Source of the DNA: Dolichospermum sp. FACHB-1091 | GTDB taxonomy: Bacteria > Cyanobacteriota > Cyanobacteriia > Cyanobacteriales > Nostocaceae | Direction: 5' to 3' | Length of the DNA stretch: 64,000 nt | Assembly: GCF_014697585.1 (NCBI RefSeq) | Contig: NZ_JACJSB010000001.1 | Coordinates: forward strand, 62,001 to 126,000 | Part shown: positions 1 through 8,620 of the stretch, one piece after another | Position numbering within the stretch: the stretch's first letter is position 1 | Layout of the letters: every line of letters starts with the position of its first letter | Program-made: the position numbers and the translations under genes | Notes under the pieces: generated by a model | The model's database searches: none | What the model was told of the DNA's origin: nothing | The model's input: only the letters and a program-made list of their open reading frames with translations

Positions 1-1
1 C

Positions 2-1504
2 TTCACCATTTTCTTTGCCTCTATCTTTGCTATTATACTGGGAAACTTTTTTGATGTTCCTATTGCTATTGTATTTGCCGTCGCTGTAGTTTTTGTAATT
101 TTTAGTGCTTATATTGGCTGGCGTAGTTTAAAAGGAGACGAAAGAGATTCTTGGATTCGCTCTTGTGCTATTGCTTTTGCTGCAACAGGAGGCACAAATT
201 TTTATGGTGCTGATTTAACTGATGCTGATTTTACAGGTGCAATGCTGAAAAACACAGATTTCAGAAAAGCAAATCTAAGGCGCACTCGTTTTTATGAAGC
301 CAAAAAACTCGATTTTGCTAGACCAGGAAATACTATATTAAGTAACCCTGCTGTTCTCAATTTGCTCGTTACTTTAAATGGTAGAAATAAACCTTATATT
401 GGTGCAAATCTGAAAGGTGCAAACCTAATAGGTGCAGACTTGAAAGAGGCTAATTTAAAAAATGCTGATATTATTGAAGCCACCTTTCAAGAAGCTAATT
501 TAGAAGGTGCAAATCTGACTCTTACTCAAGCCATTGGTACTAATTTCACCAAAGCTCAAATGACAGGTGCTTGTGTGGAAGCTTGGAATATTGAAAGTAC
601 AACGATATTAGATAATGTAGATTGTCGTTTTGTCTATCTTTTAGAAGATCCTAAACCGGGAACAGATGACCGGGAACGCCGTCCTAGTAGTGGAGAATTT
701 CAACCAGGAGAGTTTACAAAATTATTTGAAGAAGTTTTAAATACTGTTGATTTAATTTTCCAAAATGGTATTGACTGGAAGGCTTTTATTACTGCTTTCA
801 AAAAGGTGCAAGTTGAAAATCAAGATACAGAATTAGTTATCCAGAGTATTGAAAATAAAGGTGATGGTGTGGTTGTTGTTAAAGTTGCTGTTCCTGAGAA
901 TGCGAATAAAGAAAAGATTCACAGCGATTTTACTCAAAATTATCAATTAGCATTAGCAGAAGTAGAAAAATATAAAGAACTTTTACAAGCTTCTAATAAT
1001 CAGAATGCAAATCTATGGTTAACTATTAATAAGTTAGTAGAAGCAGAAAAATCTATAAATGTTCAAATTGATAATAAAGTGGAGAATGAAAATATGACTA
1101 AGGATTCTAGCCGTAAAATTGAAATTGGTAATATTGGTGGAGATTTTAACGCCAGTGGACAAGCTTTGAATTTAGGTGAAATCAGTGGTACAGTCATAAA
1201 TACTATTAATGAATTAGCAACTGCACCGGAAGCAGATAAACCAGGAATTAAAGAATTATTGACACAATTAAAAACAGCAATTGAAACTGATACTGATTTA
1301 ACAGCAAAAGACAAAGAAAAGGCACTAAAACAAGTCAAATCTTTAGCAGAAGCCGCCCAAAATCCTCAAGAAAAACAAGATTTAGCAGATACAGCAATCA
1401 CAATGTTAAAAGGAGTTCTCACCAACTTACCAACGGCGGCCAAATTAGTTGAAGAATGTGGTAAGTTATTACCGTTAATTGCTGGTTTTTTAGGTTTAAG
1501 TTAG
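2..1504 (+). CDS. Pentapeptide-repeat membrane protein, 5' end outside the window
   Basis: The frame is open from the first bases of the window, so the gene begins upstream; 500 residues are visible. Residues 1-42 are two hydrophobic stretches that look like membrane helices. A first block of pentapeptide repeats (A-D/N-L/F-x-x type) covers about residues 66-100 and a second, more regular block about 130-185 (GANL, GADL, EANL, NADI). These fold into a right-handed beta helix that usually serves in protein contacts. The C-terminal half is charged and helical, has a Gly/Asn-rich patch near residues 375-395, and ends in a short hydrophobic tail. The methionine at base 242 lies inside the first repeat block, so it is not the true start. 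The function is unknown; similar proteins are common in cyanobacteria. Confidence 0.75.
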   Translation, partial: FTIFFASIFAIILGNFFDVPIAIVFAVAVVFVIFSAYIGWRSLKGDERDSWIRSCAIAFAATGGTNFYGADLTDADFTGAMLKNTDFRKANLRRTRFYEAKKLDFARPGNTILSNPAVLNLLVTLNGRNKPYIGANLKGANLIGADLKEANLKNADIIEATFQEANLEGANLTLTQAIGTNFTKAQMTGACVEAWNIESTTILDNVDCRFVYLLEDPKPGTDDRERRPSSGEFQPGEFTKLFEEVLNTVDLIFQNGIDWKAFITAFKKVQVENQDTELVIQSIENKGDGVVVVKVAVPENANKEKIHSDFTQNYQLALAEVEKYKELLQASNNQNANLWLTINKLVEAEKSINVQIDNKVENENMTKDSSRKIEIGNIGGDFNASGQALNLGEISGTVINTINELATAPEADKPGIKELLTQLKTAIETDTDLTAKDKEKALKQVKSLAEAAQNPQEKQDLADTAITMLKGVLTNLPTAAKLVEECGKLLPLIAGFLGLS

Positions 1505-1560
1505 AAACCCATTTTTTAGCCTGGACGATTGATTATATAGCGGCTATACAAACAAGGTTA

Positions 1561-1675
1561 TTCCAAGAGGAATTTAACCCACGAAGGTGGGTTTTGTCTG
1601 TATAGACGCGGTTTCTAACCGCCCTGTTCTGAAAATATCGTTAAGATGGGAGGTAGAACATCCCGGAAAGCATTC
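1561..1675. repeat. 115-bp interspersed repeat, inverted copy at 46218-46328
   Basis: This spacer sequence recurs in reverse complement at 46218-46328 with only scattered differences. Inside it is a 7-bp stem hairpin (1576-1593, AACCCAC/GTGGGTT) followed by a T-rich stretch, which could act as a terminator. The hairpin alone also occurs at 9453-9470. A second small palindrome (GCGGTTTCTAACCGC-like) follows. It is a noncoding cyanobacterial repeat of unknown origin. Confidence 0.8.
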
Positions 1676-1680
1676 GGTTT

Positions 1681-1781
1681 TGTAGGTTGGGTAGAACGAA
1701 GTGAAACCCAACAAAAGAAGGAAAAATGTTGGGTTTCGTTCCGATTGCTCCGCAACGCTAACGCGAACAACCCAACCTACA
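1681..1781. repeat. Short element with terminal inverted repeats TGTAGGTTGGG
   Basis: The element starts TGTAGGTTGGG and ends CCCAACCTACA, a perfect 11-bp terminal inverted repeat. Inside, a second GTTGGGTTTCGTTCC / GAACGAAGTGAAACCCAAC pair extends the self-complementarity, so the 101-bp unit can fold almost end to end. A longer relative with the same ends lies at 22581-22838. Confidence 0.8.
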
Positions 1782-1841
1782 TAGTTTGACGAAATGCTAT
1801 GATATTAAACCATCACAAATATCTCTGGAGATGAAAATTAT

Positions 1842-2396
1842 ATGACTCTCACAATTAACAATTTAGAAAAAATAGAACAAATTTTAAAATATGATGATAA
1901 CGACTATCAAATAGAACTACAAGAAGGGAATATTTTAATTATGGGTCTATCGGATATAGAATCTAGTGAAATTGGTGCTGAATTGATTAGATTATTAGGT
2001 AATTGGATCAAACCTCGTAAATTAGGGAGAATATTTGATTCCAGTGGTGGTTTTATTATGCCAAATACTGATTTACGCGCTCCCAATGTTTCTTTTGTTT
2101 CTGCTCAAAGATTAAAACGGACTGTGAGAGATTTTGGTAATTTAGTTCCCGATTTAGTAGTAGAAATTAAATCAAAAACTGATAGAGTTTCTAAATTAGA
2201 AGATAAACTCAAATTATTTTTAGAATTAGGTGCAAAGGTAGGAATTTTAATCAATCCTGATGAATTAACTGTTACTGTTTATCGTCCTGATGGTAAAATT
2301 ACATTATTAACAGAAAATGATAAATTAACCGTAACTGAATTATTTCCTGGTTGGGAAATTGCTATTTCTGAATTATGGCCTCCTGTATTTGAATAG
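1842..2396 (+). CDS. Uma2-family (DUF820) putative endonuclease
   Basis: This is a 184-residue protein of the Uma2 family, which has a PD-(D/E)xK nuclease fold and is greatly expanded in cyanobacteria. The core is near residues 105-145: PDLVVEIKSKTD supplies the Asp and the ExK pair, followed by the family's KLEDKLKLFLELGAK helix and the ILINP strand. The length is normal for the family. The ATG at 1842 follows a weak GGAG-like site (CTGGAGATG). No partner gene is adjacent. The biological role of Uma2 proteins is not settled; nuclease activity is inferred from the fold. Confidence 0.85.
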   Translation: MTLTINNLEKIEQILKYDDNDYQIELQEGNILIMGLSDIESSEIGAELIRLLGNWIKPRKLGRIFDSSGGFIMPNTDLRAPNVSFVSAQRLKRTVRDFGNLVPDLVVEIKSKTDRVSKLEDKLKLFLELGAKVGILINPDELTVTVYRPDGKITLLTENDKLTVTELFPGWEIAISELWPPVFE

Positions 2397-2543
2397 GTAT
2401 TTATATAGCGAATCCCTGTCTAATGAAGTACACACCAATTTATTCCCTGTTAAGAGTTCCCTGCTAAGAGTTCCCTAATCAATAAGTGACAAACTTAGCT
2501 AAAATAATCAACTAACCTCAACACAGAAACACACTGAAAAATC

Positions 2544-3761
2544 ATGGCAGATCAAATGCAGTGGACAAATGCCCTATCAACCCGTTCTTCCTTAGAAGCG
2601 GCTATTAACGATGTCGTAGAACAAACAACGGCATCTTTAACAGCACCTGCGGATTTAGGACTCGTATTCATTTCTTCTGCTTTTATGAGTGAGTATCCCC
2701 GACTTTTGCCCTTATTGGCGGAAAAACTCTCTGTACCTGTATTAATTGGTTGTAGTGCTGGGGGTGTCATTGGCAGAAGAAAAGCAGGAGCAACGGAAGA
2801 AATAGAAGCAGAACCAGCCCTAAGTCTGACTTTAGCCCATCTTCCTGGGGTCGAAATTCGACCTTTTCATATTTTAGCCGAAGAATTGCCAGATTCCGAT
2901 AGTTCCCCCAATGTTTGGATTGATTTAATGGGTGTACCACCGTCACCAGCGCCCCAATTTATTCTCTTGTCTAGTCCTTTTGGTTCAGAAATTAATGATT
3001 TGTTAGCAGGTTTAGATTTTGCCTATCCTGGTTCGGTGGTGGTAGGAGGACAGGCCAGTAGCGGCTTTATGAATGGTCACATCGGTTTATTTTGTAATGA
3101 TAAGTTATTAAGGGAAGGTATCATAGGAATAACTTTAACTGGTAATATCGTCTTAGATACTATTGTTGCCCAAGGGTGTCGTCCTATTGGTGAACCGTTG
3201 CAAGTTACTAAAGCAGAACGGAATATTATTTTAGAGTTAGATGAAAAAGTCCCTTTAGTAGTACTGCGAAATTTAATTAGTAGTTTAAGTGAAGAAGATC
3301 GAACTTTAGCACAACATTCTTTATTTGTCGGTTTAGCAATGGATGAATTTAGAGTGAATTTACATTCGGGGGATTTTTTAATTCGTAATATTTTGGGAGT
3401 AGATCCTCGTGCTGGGGCGATCGCCATTAGCGATCGCATTCGTGCCGGTCAAAGGTTACAATTTCATTTGAGAGAAGCGGAAGCTTCAGCCCAAGATCTA
3501 GAAATTTTACTCCAAGAATATCAAAATGAAAATGAAAATACCAGTCACCCCTCTCCTGTAGGTGCTTTAATGTTTACCTGTTTAGGAAGAGGAATAGGAC
3601 TTTATGGCCAACCTAATTTTGATTCCCAACTTTTTAGCCGTTATTTCCATGATATACCTATTGGTGGCTGTTTCTGCGGTGGTGAAATCGGTCCGGTCAG
3701 TGGTAGAACTTTCCTTCATGGTTATACTTCCGTATTTGCCATTTGTCGTTCTGCTATATAA
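2544..3761 (+). CDS. FIST-domain signal-sensing protein
   Basis: The 405-residue protein matches the FIST_N plus FIST_C layout. The N-terminal half (about 35-210) carries the glycine-rich patches VLIGCSAGGVIG and VVVGGQASSG. The C-terminal half (about 225-395) ends with GALMFTCLGRG and PIGGCFCGGEIGPV, the conserved Cys/Gly-rich end of FIST_C. FIST proteins are thought to bind small ligands, possibly amino acids, and often work with kinases or cyclases, but none is adjacent. The gene contains two HIP1 octamers close together near 3418-3438. The length is typical and it appears intact. Confidence 0.85.
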   Translation: MADQMQWTNALSTRSSLEAAINDVVEQTTASLTAPADLGLVFISSAFMSEYPRLLPLLAEKLSVPVLIGCSAGGVIGRRKAGATEEIEAEPALSLTLAHLPGVEIRPFHILAEELPDSDSSPNVWIDLMGVPPSPAPQFILLSSPFGSEINDLLAGLDFAYPGSVVVGGQASSGFMNGHIGLFCNDKLLREGIIGITLTGNIVLDTIVAQGCRPIGEPLQVTKAERNIILELDEKVPLVVLRNLISSLSEEDRTLAQHSLFVGLAMDEFRVNLHSGDFLIRNILGVDPRAGAIAISDRIRAGQRLQFHLREAEASAQDLEILLQEYQNENENTSHPSPVGALMFTCLGRGIGLYGQPNFDSQLFSRYFHDIPIGGCFCGGEIGPVSGRTFLHGYTSVFAICRSAI

Positions 3762-3811
3762 AACCTAGACAAGTCTAGATACACAAAGGACTCATTTTGA
3801 TTCATCCGTAC

Positions 3812-4055
3812 CTAAGTAGGGCTTGCTGAAAAAGTTGTCTGTGAGGGCAGGGAACTCTTAACTGGGAACAGTTTTAACTGTCTGGATATCCTCAATTTTC
3901 CAAATCTGACAAAGAAAAATGCAATTCATTTTGAGATACCATTAGCCAAAACCTGGCACTTTTTTGTGGTAAAAATCCGCGAAACCCTTTGTTAATAAAT
4001 GGTTTTATGTTTATATGGCTAACGCCACGCTACGCTATCAGCAAGCCCTACTTAG
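3812..4055. mobile_element. MITE-like element with 18-bp perfect terminal inverted repeats
   Basis: The ends are CTAAGTAGGGCTTGCTGA (3812-3829) and its exact reverse complement (4038-4055). The 244-bp body codes for nothing evident. A diverged copy (roughly three-quarters identical by eye) lies at 43081-43316. The size, perfect inverted ends and dispersed copies fit a non-autonomous miniature transposable element; no matching transposase is in the window. Confidence 0.85.
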
Positions 4056-4175
4056 TAGGGATAGAGAGTATTGCAGTTTGCCCATTCCGAGTAACACAGG
4101 GAAAAGTAGCTTGAGGAGATTTGTCCATAAAGTTACTAACTGTACCTCGCCCGAAATCCCCTAATTTATTTGCTT

Positions 4176-4436
4176 CTATTTTTCTAAGCGTACCGCATAC
4201 CAATGTAAATATTTTCCTGATCCAACATCTAAATTACAACTTGTATCAAGCAAATATTGTGATTTTTCGGTGACGGACTGGAATTTTTGCAAATCTGGGG
4301 GTAAATCCTGATCAGGAAGTTGTGATAAAATCTTCTCTAGCTTTGTTAATAACTCAGCCGCTGTGAGGAATTGTTCTGGTTGATTTGTTTCCAAAACAAC
4401 GAAATCGTCCTGTTGATACATTAATGAATTTGGCAT
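4176..4436 (-). CDS. crr7: CRR7 family protein (NDH-1 complex accessory)
   Basis: This is a small soluble protein of 86 residues when started at the ATG at 4436. A longer reading to 4484 would take its N-terminus from the heptamer repeat next door and is unlikely. The C-terminal half (LPPDLQKF, then SQYLLDTSCNLDVG and YLHWYAVRLEK) matches the conserved part of plant CHLORORESPIRATORY REDUCTION 7, which is needed for stable NDH complexes. In cyanobacteria the family is small and cytoplasmic or thylakoid-associated. It lies just downstream of sasA on the same strand, with a short repeat array between, so co-transcription is possible. Family assignment rests on recalled similarity. Confidence 0.7.
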   Translation of the reverse strand: MPNSLMYQQDDFVVLETNQPEQFLTAAELLTKLEKILSQLPDQDLPPDLQKFQSVTEKSQYLLDTSCNLDVGSGKYLHWYAVRLEK

Positions 4437-4441
4437 TTTTA

Positions 4442-4526
4442 GTAATGGGTAATTGGTAATTGGTAATAGTTTTACCACTGACAACGGACTAATAACTAAT
4501 AACTAATGACTGATAACTAATAACTA
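4442..4526. repeat. Heptamer STRR array (TAATGGG-type and AATAACT-type)
   Basis: Imperfect 7-bp repeats of two kinds (GGTAATT/GGTAATG and ACTAATA/ACTGATA) fill the gap between sasA and crr7. This is a typical short tandemly repeated repetitive sequence of filamentous cyanobacteria. It touches the last bases of sasA. Confidence 0.85.
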
Positions 4527-5711
4527 CGATAAATATACTGGCAAAGTGAAATGAAACCACGCACCACCGTGGGGAGATGAATCTACCCAAATTTGACCGT
4601 AGTGAGCGCGGATAATGCGTTGACATAAACAAAGACCAATTCCATATCCATCTACGTTTTGATCGCGTTGGAGACGGAAAAGATTATCAAAAATGCGCTC
4701 GCGGTTTTCTTCAGGAATACCAGGACCGCTATCACCAATACTAAATTCCACCTTTTGTGTAGTCCGATGTAATCCCGACAGACTTATAATACCACTCACA
4801 GGGGTATATTTGATGGCATTATCTAAAAGATTAATTAGCACTTGCCTAATTCGGGCTGGATCTGCATACACTAATGGTAGATCTTGAGGGATATCTATTT
4901 CTATAGTTTGGGATTTGCCAATATAGCGATCGCCCAACTCCTCTAATATCTCTAAACACAATTCCCCTAATTGTAGCTTTTGGGGTGTAATTGGCAATTC
5001 TGTATCCTCACCAGATCCTACTTTTAACAGATCAGTAATCATCCGATCAATAATCCGTGTTTGTACGCGGGCTTGTTTTAATAAATGCAGAGCTAATCCC
5101 GGTTTCAAGCGAGTAAATTCTCCTGTTTCTGGATTGTAATGAGATTGAAGAGTTTCAATAGCGATAGCCGCAGCCGTGAGGGGATTGCGGAGGTCATGGG
5201 CTAAAATGGCAATTATGCGGTCTTTAAACTGTAGTTGTTCTTGCAGTTTCTCCTTTTCTTGCTTGAGACGAAAAATTTCATCCGAGAGTTGAATCAATTG
5301 AGAAGAAGTAGCAACAGAATCAATAGTATACTGAGATGATATTACTTGATTTTTTTCATCCAGACGTTCTTGTAAATCCCCCTGTAATTGCAAAAATGCG
5401 TCTACTGTGGCTTGCCAACGCGGCCACCAAATTTTTAACTGCGGGATAATATTCGTACCAGCGATAGTCTGTTGAGGTTGGGGATGAATTTTGACTAAAG
5501 CTGGAGTTGCTATTAACTTAAAGTGTTCCGCTAAATAAGGCTGTTGTTCAACATCAATAAGTTGCAGATCAAAACTATACACAGCCTCTAATTTCTTTAA
5601 GTAAGCGCGAATTTGCTGTACTTGTTGTCGGGACTTAGTCCGTCCGTCAACAAATAGCAATAATTGGAGTGGGGCCTCAGAACAGATAGGCTGATCCTGG
5701 GAAACTTGCAT
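4524..5711 (-). CDS. sasA: Circadian output histidine kinase SasA
   Basis: SasA is a two-component kinase that reads the KaiC clock state and passes phosphate to RpaA. The N-terminal ~95 residues form the KaiB-like thioredoxin-fold sensor (LQLLLFVDG start, TPALVKIHP). A linker helix follows, then the HisKA box [12 protein letters not shown] with the phosphoacceptor His, the N box DNAIKYTP, G1 GDSGPGIP and G2 [11 protein letters not shown] chose the ATG at 5711 (395 residues); an in-frame TTG at 5738 would add nine residues. No Kai genes are in the window, which is usual because sasA is unlinked to kaiABC. The upstream spacer to 6010 is shared with a divergent lipoprotein gene. Confidence 0.93.
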   Translation of the reverse strand: MQVSQDQPICSEAPLQLLLFVDGRTKSRQQVQQIRAYLKKLEAVYSFDLQLIDVEQQPYLAEHFKLIATPALVKIHPQPQQTIAGTNIIPQLKIWWPRWQATVDAFLQLQGDLQERLDEKNQVISSQYTIDSVATSSQLIQLSDEIFRLKQEKEKLQEQLQFKDRIIAILAHDLRNPLTAAAIAIETLQSHYNPETGEFTRLKPGLALHLLKQARVQTRIIDRMITDLLKVGSGEDTELPITPQKLQLGELCLEILEELGDRYIGKSQTIEIDIPQDLPLVYADPARIRQVLINLLDNAIKYTPVSGIISLSGLHRTTQKVEFSIGDSGPGIPEENRERIFDNLFRLQRDQNVDGYGIGLCLCQRIIRAHYGQIWVDSSPHGGAWFHFTLPVYLS

Positions 5712-6010
5712 GACATCTTGTTTCAGCACTGGTAACAACCTGGGGACACTGTAGAGAAAGTAAAAAAGACCGACGTTGGTTGATGATCGTTGTTTTTTCC
5801 AATTTAATATCTATTTTATATTTTTCCTACTGTAGTCCGATCCAGGTTTTTGACATCAGACGAATTTTTGCGGAATTTTGCCGCCTTCTACCTTTATTTT
5901 TACACCTATTAGCCCGAATTTCCCACTAGATGGCAATAAAATCGAATTTGTCTTTTACCTGTTGTTAAAAATGCTAAGGTTGAAGGTGAAAATCAATTTG
6001 TGATTTCTTT

Positions 6011-7330
6011 GTGTTTCTCCGTAACTACCCTGCTGCTTTCTTGAGTTTAGCTGTTTTACTGTCTTCCTTAACAGCTTGTACTAACAGTCCATCTGCCAAA
6101 AACCTGGAACAGTCATTGGCTGCCGATCCTCGGCTGCAAAATACTCCTGTTCCCTTTGCTAAACCGACTAGTCAGCAAGTAACACCAGACCCAAACACAT
6201 CAATAGTTAAGTTACCGGCTGATTTTCCCCCAGAGATCCCGATTTATCCCAATGCTGAATTAGAAGAAGTTACACCAGCTAATTCTGAAAATAAAATCTC
6301 TATTCGTTGGGGAAGTTCTGATCCTAGTAATTTAATTACCAGCTTTTATCGTCAACAATTTCAGGCTCAAAATTGGCTTGTCCAGCAACCAGAAGACGAT
6401 GTGCAGGGTACTTTTACAGCACGACGCAATGATTTACTCATTACTGTGACAATTCAGCCACAAACTGTCACCAAGTCCGCACTTAATCAACCTCAAACAG
6501 CGACGAAATTATTAATTGAATATTCGTCTCATTCCCAAACTACAGCTACTAATCCAGTCACCTCCCCAGATAATCCCCAATTTATTGGTCCGCTATTGCC
6601 TAAAACCAATAATACCAAAATAGTCACCCAACCAACTAACAAATCGGAAATTTTAGCCACCCCAGAATTTATTGATATACAGAAAGTACCCCCGGAATGG
6701 CGATCGCATATACAAGATTTAGCGTTATTAGGCGTATTCTCTAGCGACCCCAAAACCACTCAAGAATTTTTACCTGATAAAATTATCACCCGTCGAGAAT
6801 ATGCTCGCTGGTTGGTTAATGCTAATAATACCATGTATTCTAATAATCCAGCCAAACAAATTCGGTTAGCATCCCCTAGCACTCAACCAGCTTTTAGGGA
6901 TATTCTGCCTCAAGATGCTGATTTTCCCTCAATTCAGGGATTAGCAGAAGCAGGTTTAATTAATAGCATTTTATCAGGAGATGCAACGGCGGTTTTATTT
7001 CGCCCTGACGCGCCTTTAACGCGAGAACAATTACTATTATGGAAAGTTCCTTTAGATACCCGTCAAGCCTTACCTGGTGCTAATTTAGAAGCTGTTAAAC
7101 AAACTTGGGGATTTCAAGATGCAGGTAATATAGAACCAAAAGCATTGAAAGCCATTTTAGCTGATTTCCAAAATGCTGAACAATCAAATATTCGTCGCGT
7201 TTTTGGTTATACAACGTTATTTCAACCGAAAAAACCCGTAACTCGTGCAGAAGCAGGTGCAGCTTTATGGTATTTCGGTACTCAAGGTGAGGGAATTTCA
7301 GCGACAGAGGCCTTAAAGTTGAAAAACTAA
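6011..7330 (+). CDS. SLH-domain lipoprotein
   Basis: The start codon is GTG. The first ~22 residues are a lipoprotein signal ending in the lipobox LTAC, so the mature protein should be lipid-anchored from Cys 23. A Pro/Thr/Gln-rich linker follows. Residues ~70-165 form a small domain with PEIPIYPNAELEE and FYRQQFQAQNW patterns. From ~225 on there are SLH-like repeats (PPEWRSHIQDLALLGVFS, ITRREYARWLVNANN, SIQGLAEAGLI, PLTREQLLLW, PVTRAEAGAALW). SLH domains in cyanobacteria usually bind peptidoglycan or pyruvylated polymers. A large STRR array begins about 40 bp after the stop codon. Confidence 0.8.
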   Translation: MFLRNYPAAFLSLAVLLSSLTACTNSPSAKNLEQSLAADPRLQNTPVPFAKPTSQQVTPDPNTSIVKLPADFPPEIPIYPNAELEEVTPANSENKISIRWGSSDPSNLITSFYRQQFQAQNWLVQQPEDDVQGTFTARRNDLLITVTIQPQTVTKSALNQPQTATKLLIEYSSHSQTTATNPVTSPDNPQFIGPLLPKTNNTKIVTQPTNKSEILATPEFIDIQKVPPEWRSHIQDLALLGVFSSDPKTTQEFLPDKIITRREYARWLVNANNTMYSNNPAKQIRLASPSTQPAFRDILPQDADFPSIQGLAEAGLINSILSGDATAVLFRPDAPLTREQLLLWKVPLDTRQALPGANLEAVKQTWGFQDAGNIEPKALKAILADFQNAEQSNIRRVFGYTTLFQPKKPVTRAEAGAALWYFGTQGEGISATEALKLKN

Positions 7331-7367
7331 ACTAATAACTCAAGTTGCTAGTTATCTAGTTGAGGCT

Positions 7368-7687
7368 GGTAATGGGTAATGGGTAATGGGTAATGGGTAA
7401 TGGGTAATGGGTAATTGGTAATGGGTAATTGGTAATTGGTAATGGGTAATGGGTAATGGGTAATGGGTAATGGGTAATTGGTAATGGGTAATGGGTAATG
7501 GGTAATGGGTAATGGGTAATTGGTAATGGGTAATGGGTAATTGGTAATGGGTAATGGGTAATGGGTAATTGGTAAAACGAAAGGTAAAGTTACCCAAAAC
7601 CTCTTTCCTGTTCCCTGTTCCCTGTTCCCTGTTCCCTGTTCCCTATTCCCTGTAACCTGTTCCCTATTCCCTGTTCCCTCTTCCCTT
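7368..7687. repeat. Long STRR composite: GGTAAT(G/T) array, linker, TGTTCCC array
   Basis: From 7368 to 7570 there are 29 consecutive 7-bp units of GGTAATG or GGTAATT. A unique linker at 7571-7604 follows, then about 11 units of TGTTCCC/TATTCCC to 7687. The array ends directly at the stop codon of phnE. The same parts, with the same linker, occur in reverse order and orientation at 63323-63530. Open frames across it are repeat artefacts. Confidence 0.95.
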
Positions 7688-7688
7688 G

Positions 7689-8483
7689 TCATATTGATTC
7701 TAAATAACGCCTTAACTTACTACTAAACCAATCAATAACTGTCACTACTAGCAATAGCACTAACATCATAGTTGTCGCTTTAGTATATTCAAATCCATCT
7801 ATATAGCTTTTCAATTGAAAGCCTATCCCCCCAGCGCCAACCACTCCTAAAACTGAAGCCGCACGGATATTATATTCAAACATCCATAAAGTATAACCTA
7901 GTCCTAGCGGTAATATTTGGGGAAGTATACCATATTGGGCAATTTGCATTCTTGATGCGCCGATAACTTGTAAAGACTCTAAAGAACGATGATCTACTGA
8001 TTCTATAGCTTGTTGATAAAATTTGGCCAGATATCCAATAGTATATATTGACAATGCTAATGTTCCCGCAGGTGCGCCTAAACCAGTAGCAGCGACAAAG
8101 ATTAAACCTAAGATAATTGACGGTACAGAACGCACAGCATTTTGCAGTAAATTTGCTATCCATCTTAACCATAAAGGAGCGATATTATTAGCACTAGCCA
8201 TAGCAATTGGTAATGATAAAATTGCGCCTATAGTTGTTCCCCATAAAGACATTTGTACAGTTTCAATTAATCCTTGAATAGCAATATCTAAAACTTGCAA
8301 ATTTGGAGGAAATAGCCGAGAAATAAAATCCGTAATAAAAGGCCAACTATCTTTTAATAAGTCAAAATCAACCTTTAATCCTTGTAAAGACCAGATATAA
8401 ACTTGGATCATCAACAAGAAAATAACTAAAGGAACAAACCAAGGATAACGATGAAAAATTTGTAACTTAGGAAAGGGTTTCAT
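7689..8483 (-). CDS. phnE: Phosphonate-type ABC transporter permease PhnE
   Basis: This 264-residue inner-membrane permease has about six hydrophobic segments. The binding-protein-dependent transport signature lies near residues 205-225 (IRAASVLGVVGAGGIGFQL), where the EAA-like loop meets the ATPase. It is the last gene of a phnD-phnC-phnE set on the minus strand, separated from phnC by 137 bp that hold a small repeat. No C-P lyase, phosphonatase or phosphite dehydrogenase gene is nearby, so the substrate could be phosphonate, phosphite or phosphate. The stop codon abuts an STRR array. Confidence 0.88.
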   Translation of the reverse strand: MKPFPKLQIFHRYPWFVPLVIFLLMIQVYIWSLQGLKVDFDLLKDSWPFITDFISRLFPPNLQVLDIAIQGLIETVQMSLWGTTIGAILSLPIAMASANNIAPLWLRWIANLLQNAVRSVPSIILGLIFVAATGLGAPAGTLALSIYTIGYLAKFYQQAIESVDHRSLESLQVIGASRMQIAQYGILPQILPLGLGYTLWMFEYNIRAASVLGVVGAGGIGFQLKSYIDGFEYTKATTMMLVLLLVVTVIDWFSSKLRRYLESI

Positions 8484-8558
8484 TTTTTAAAACAAAGTAA
8501 AATTTTCTATTTTTAATTTTTCGTAAGCATTCAGCCGCAAATATTGATTAGATAAATA

Positions 8559-8590
8559 AGGTGCGTTACGCTGGTACTAACACACCCTAC
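8559..8590. repeat. Small inverted-repeat unit AGGTGCGTTA...TAACACACCCTAC
   Basis: A short palindromic unit of the GGTGCGTTACGCT/TAACACACC type lies between phnE and phnC. Related units lie at 13347-13424 and 40999-41038, so this is a dispersed family. Confidence 0.65.
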
Positions 8591-8620
8591 TGCTTTGCGT
8601 CAGATCAAGTTATACTTATT

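Noticed and set aside
7348-7692. Open frames in two frames across 7348-7692 rich in Leu-Pro-Ile-Thr
   Set aside because: They are translations of the GGTAATG heptamer array; the 7-bp unit gives open frames with no gene signal.
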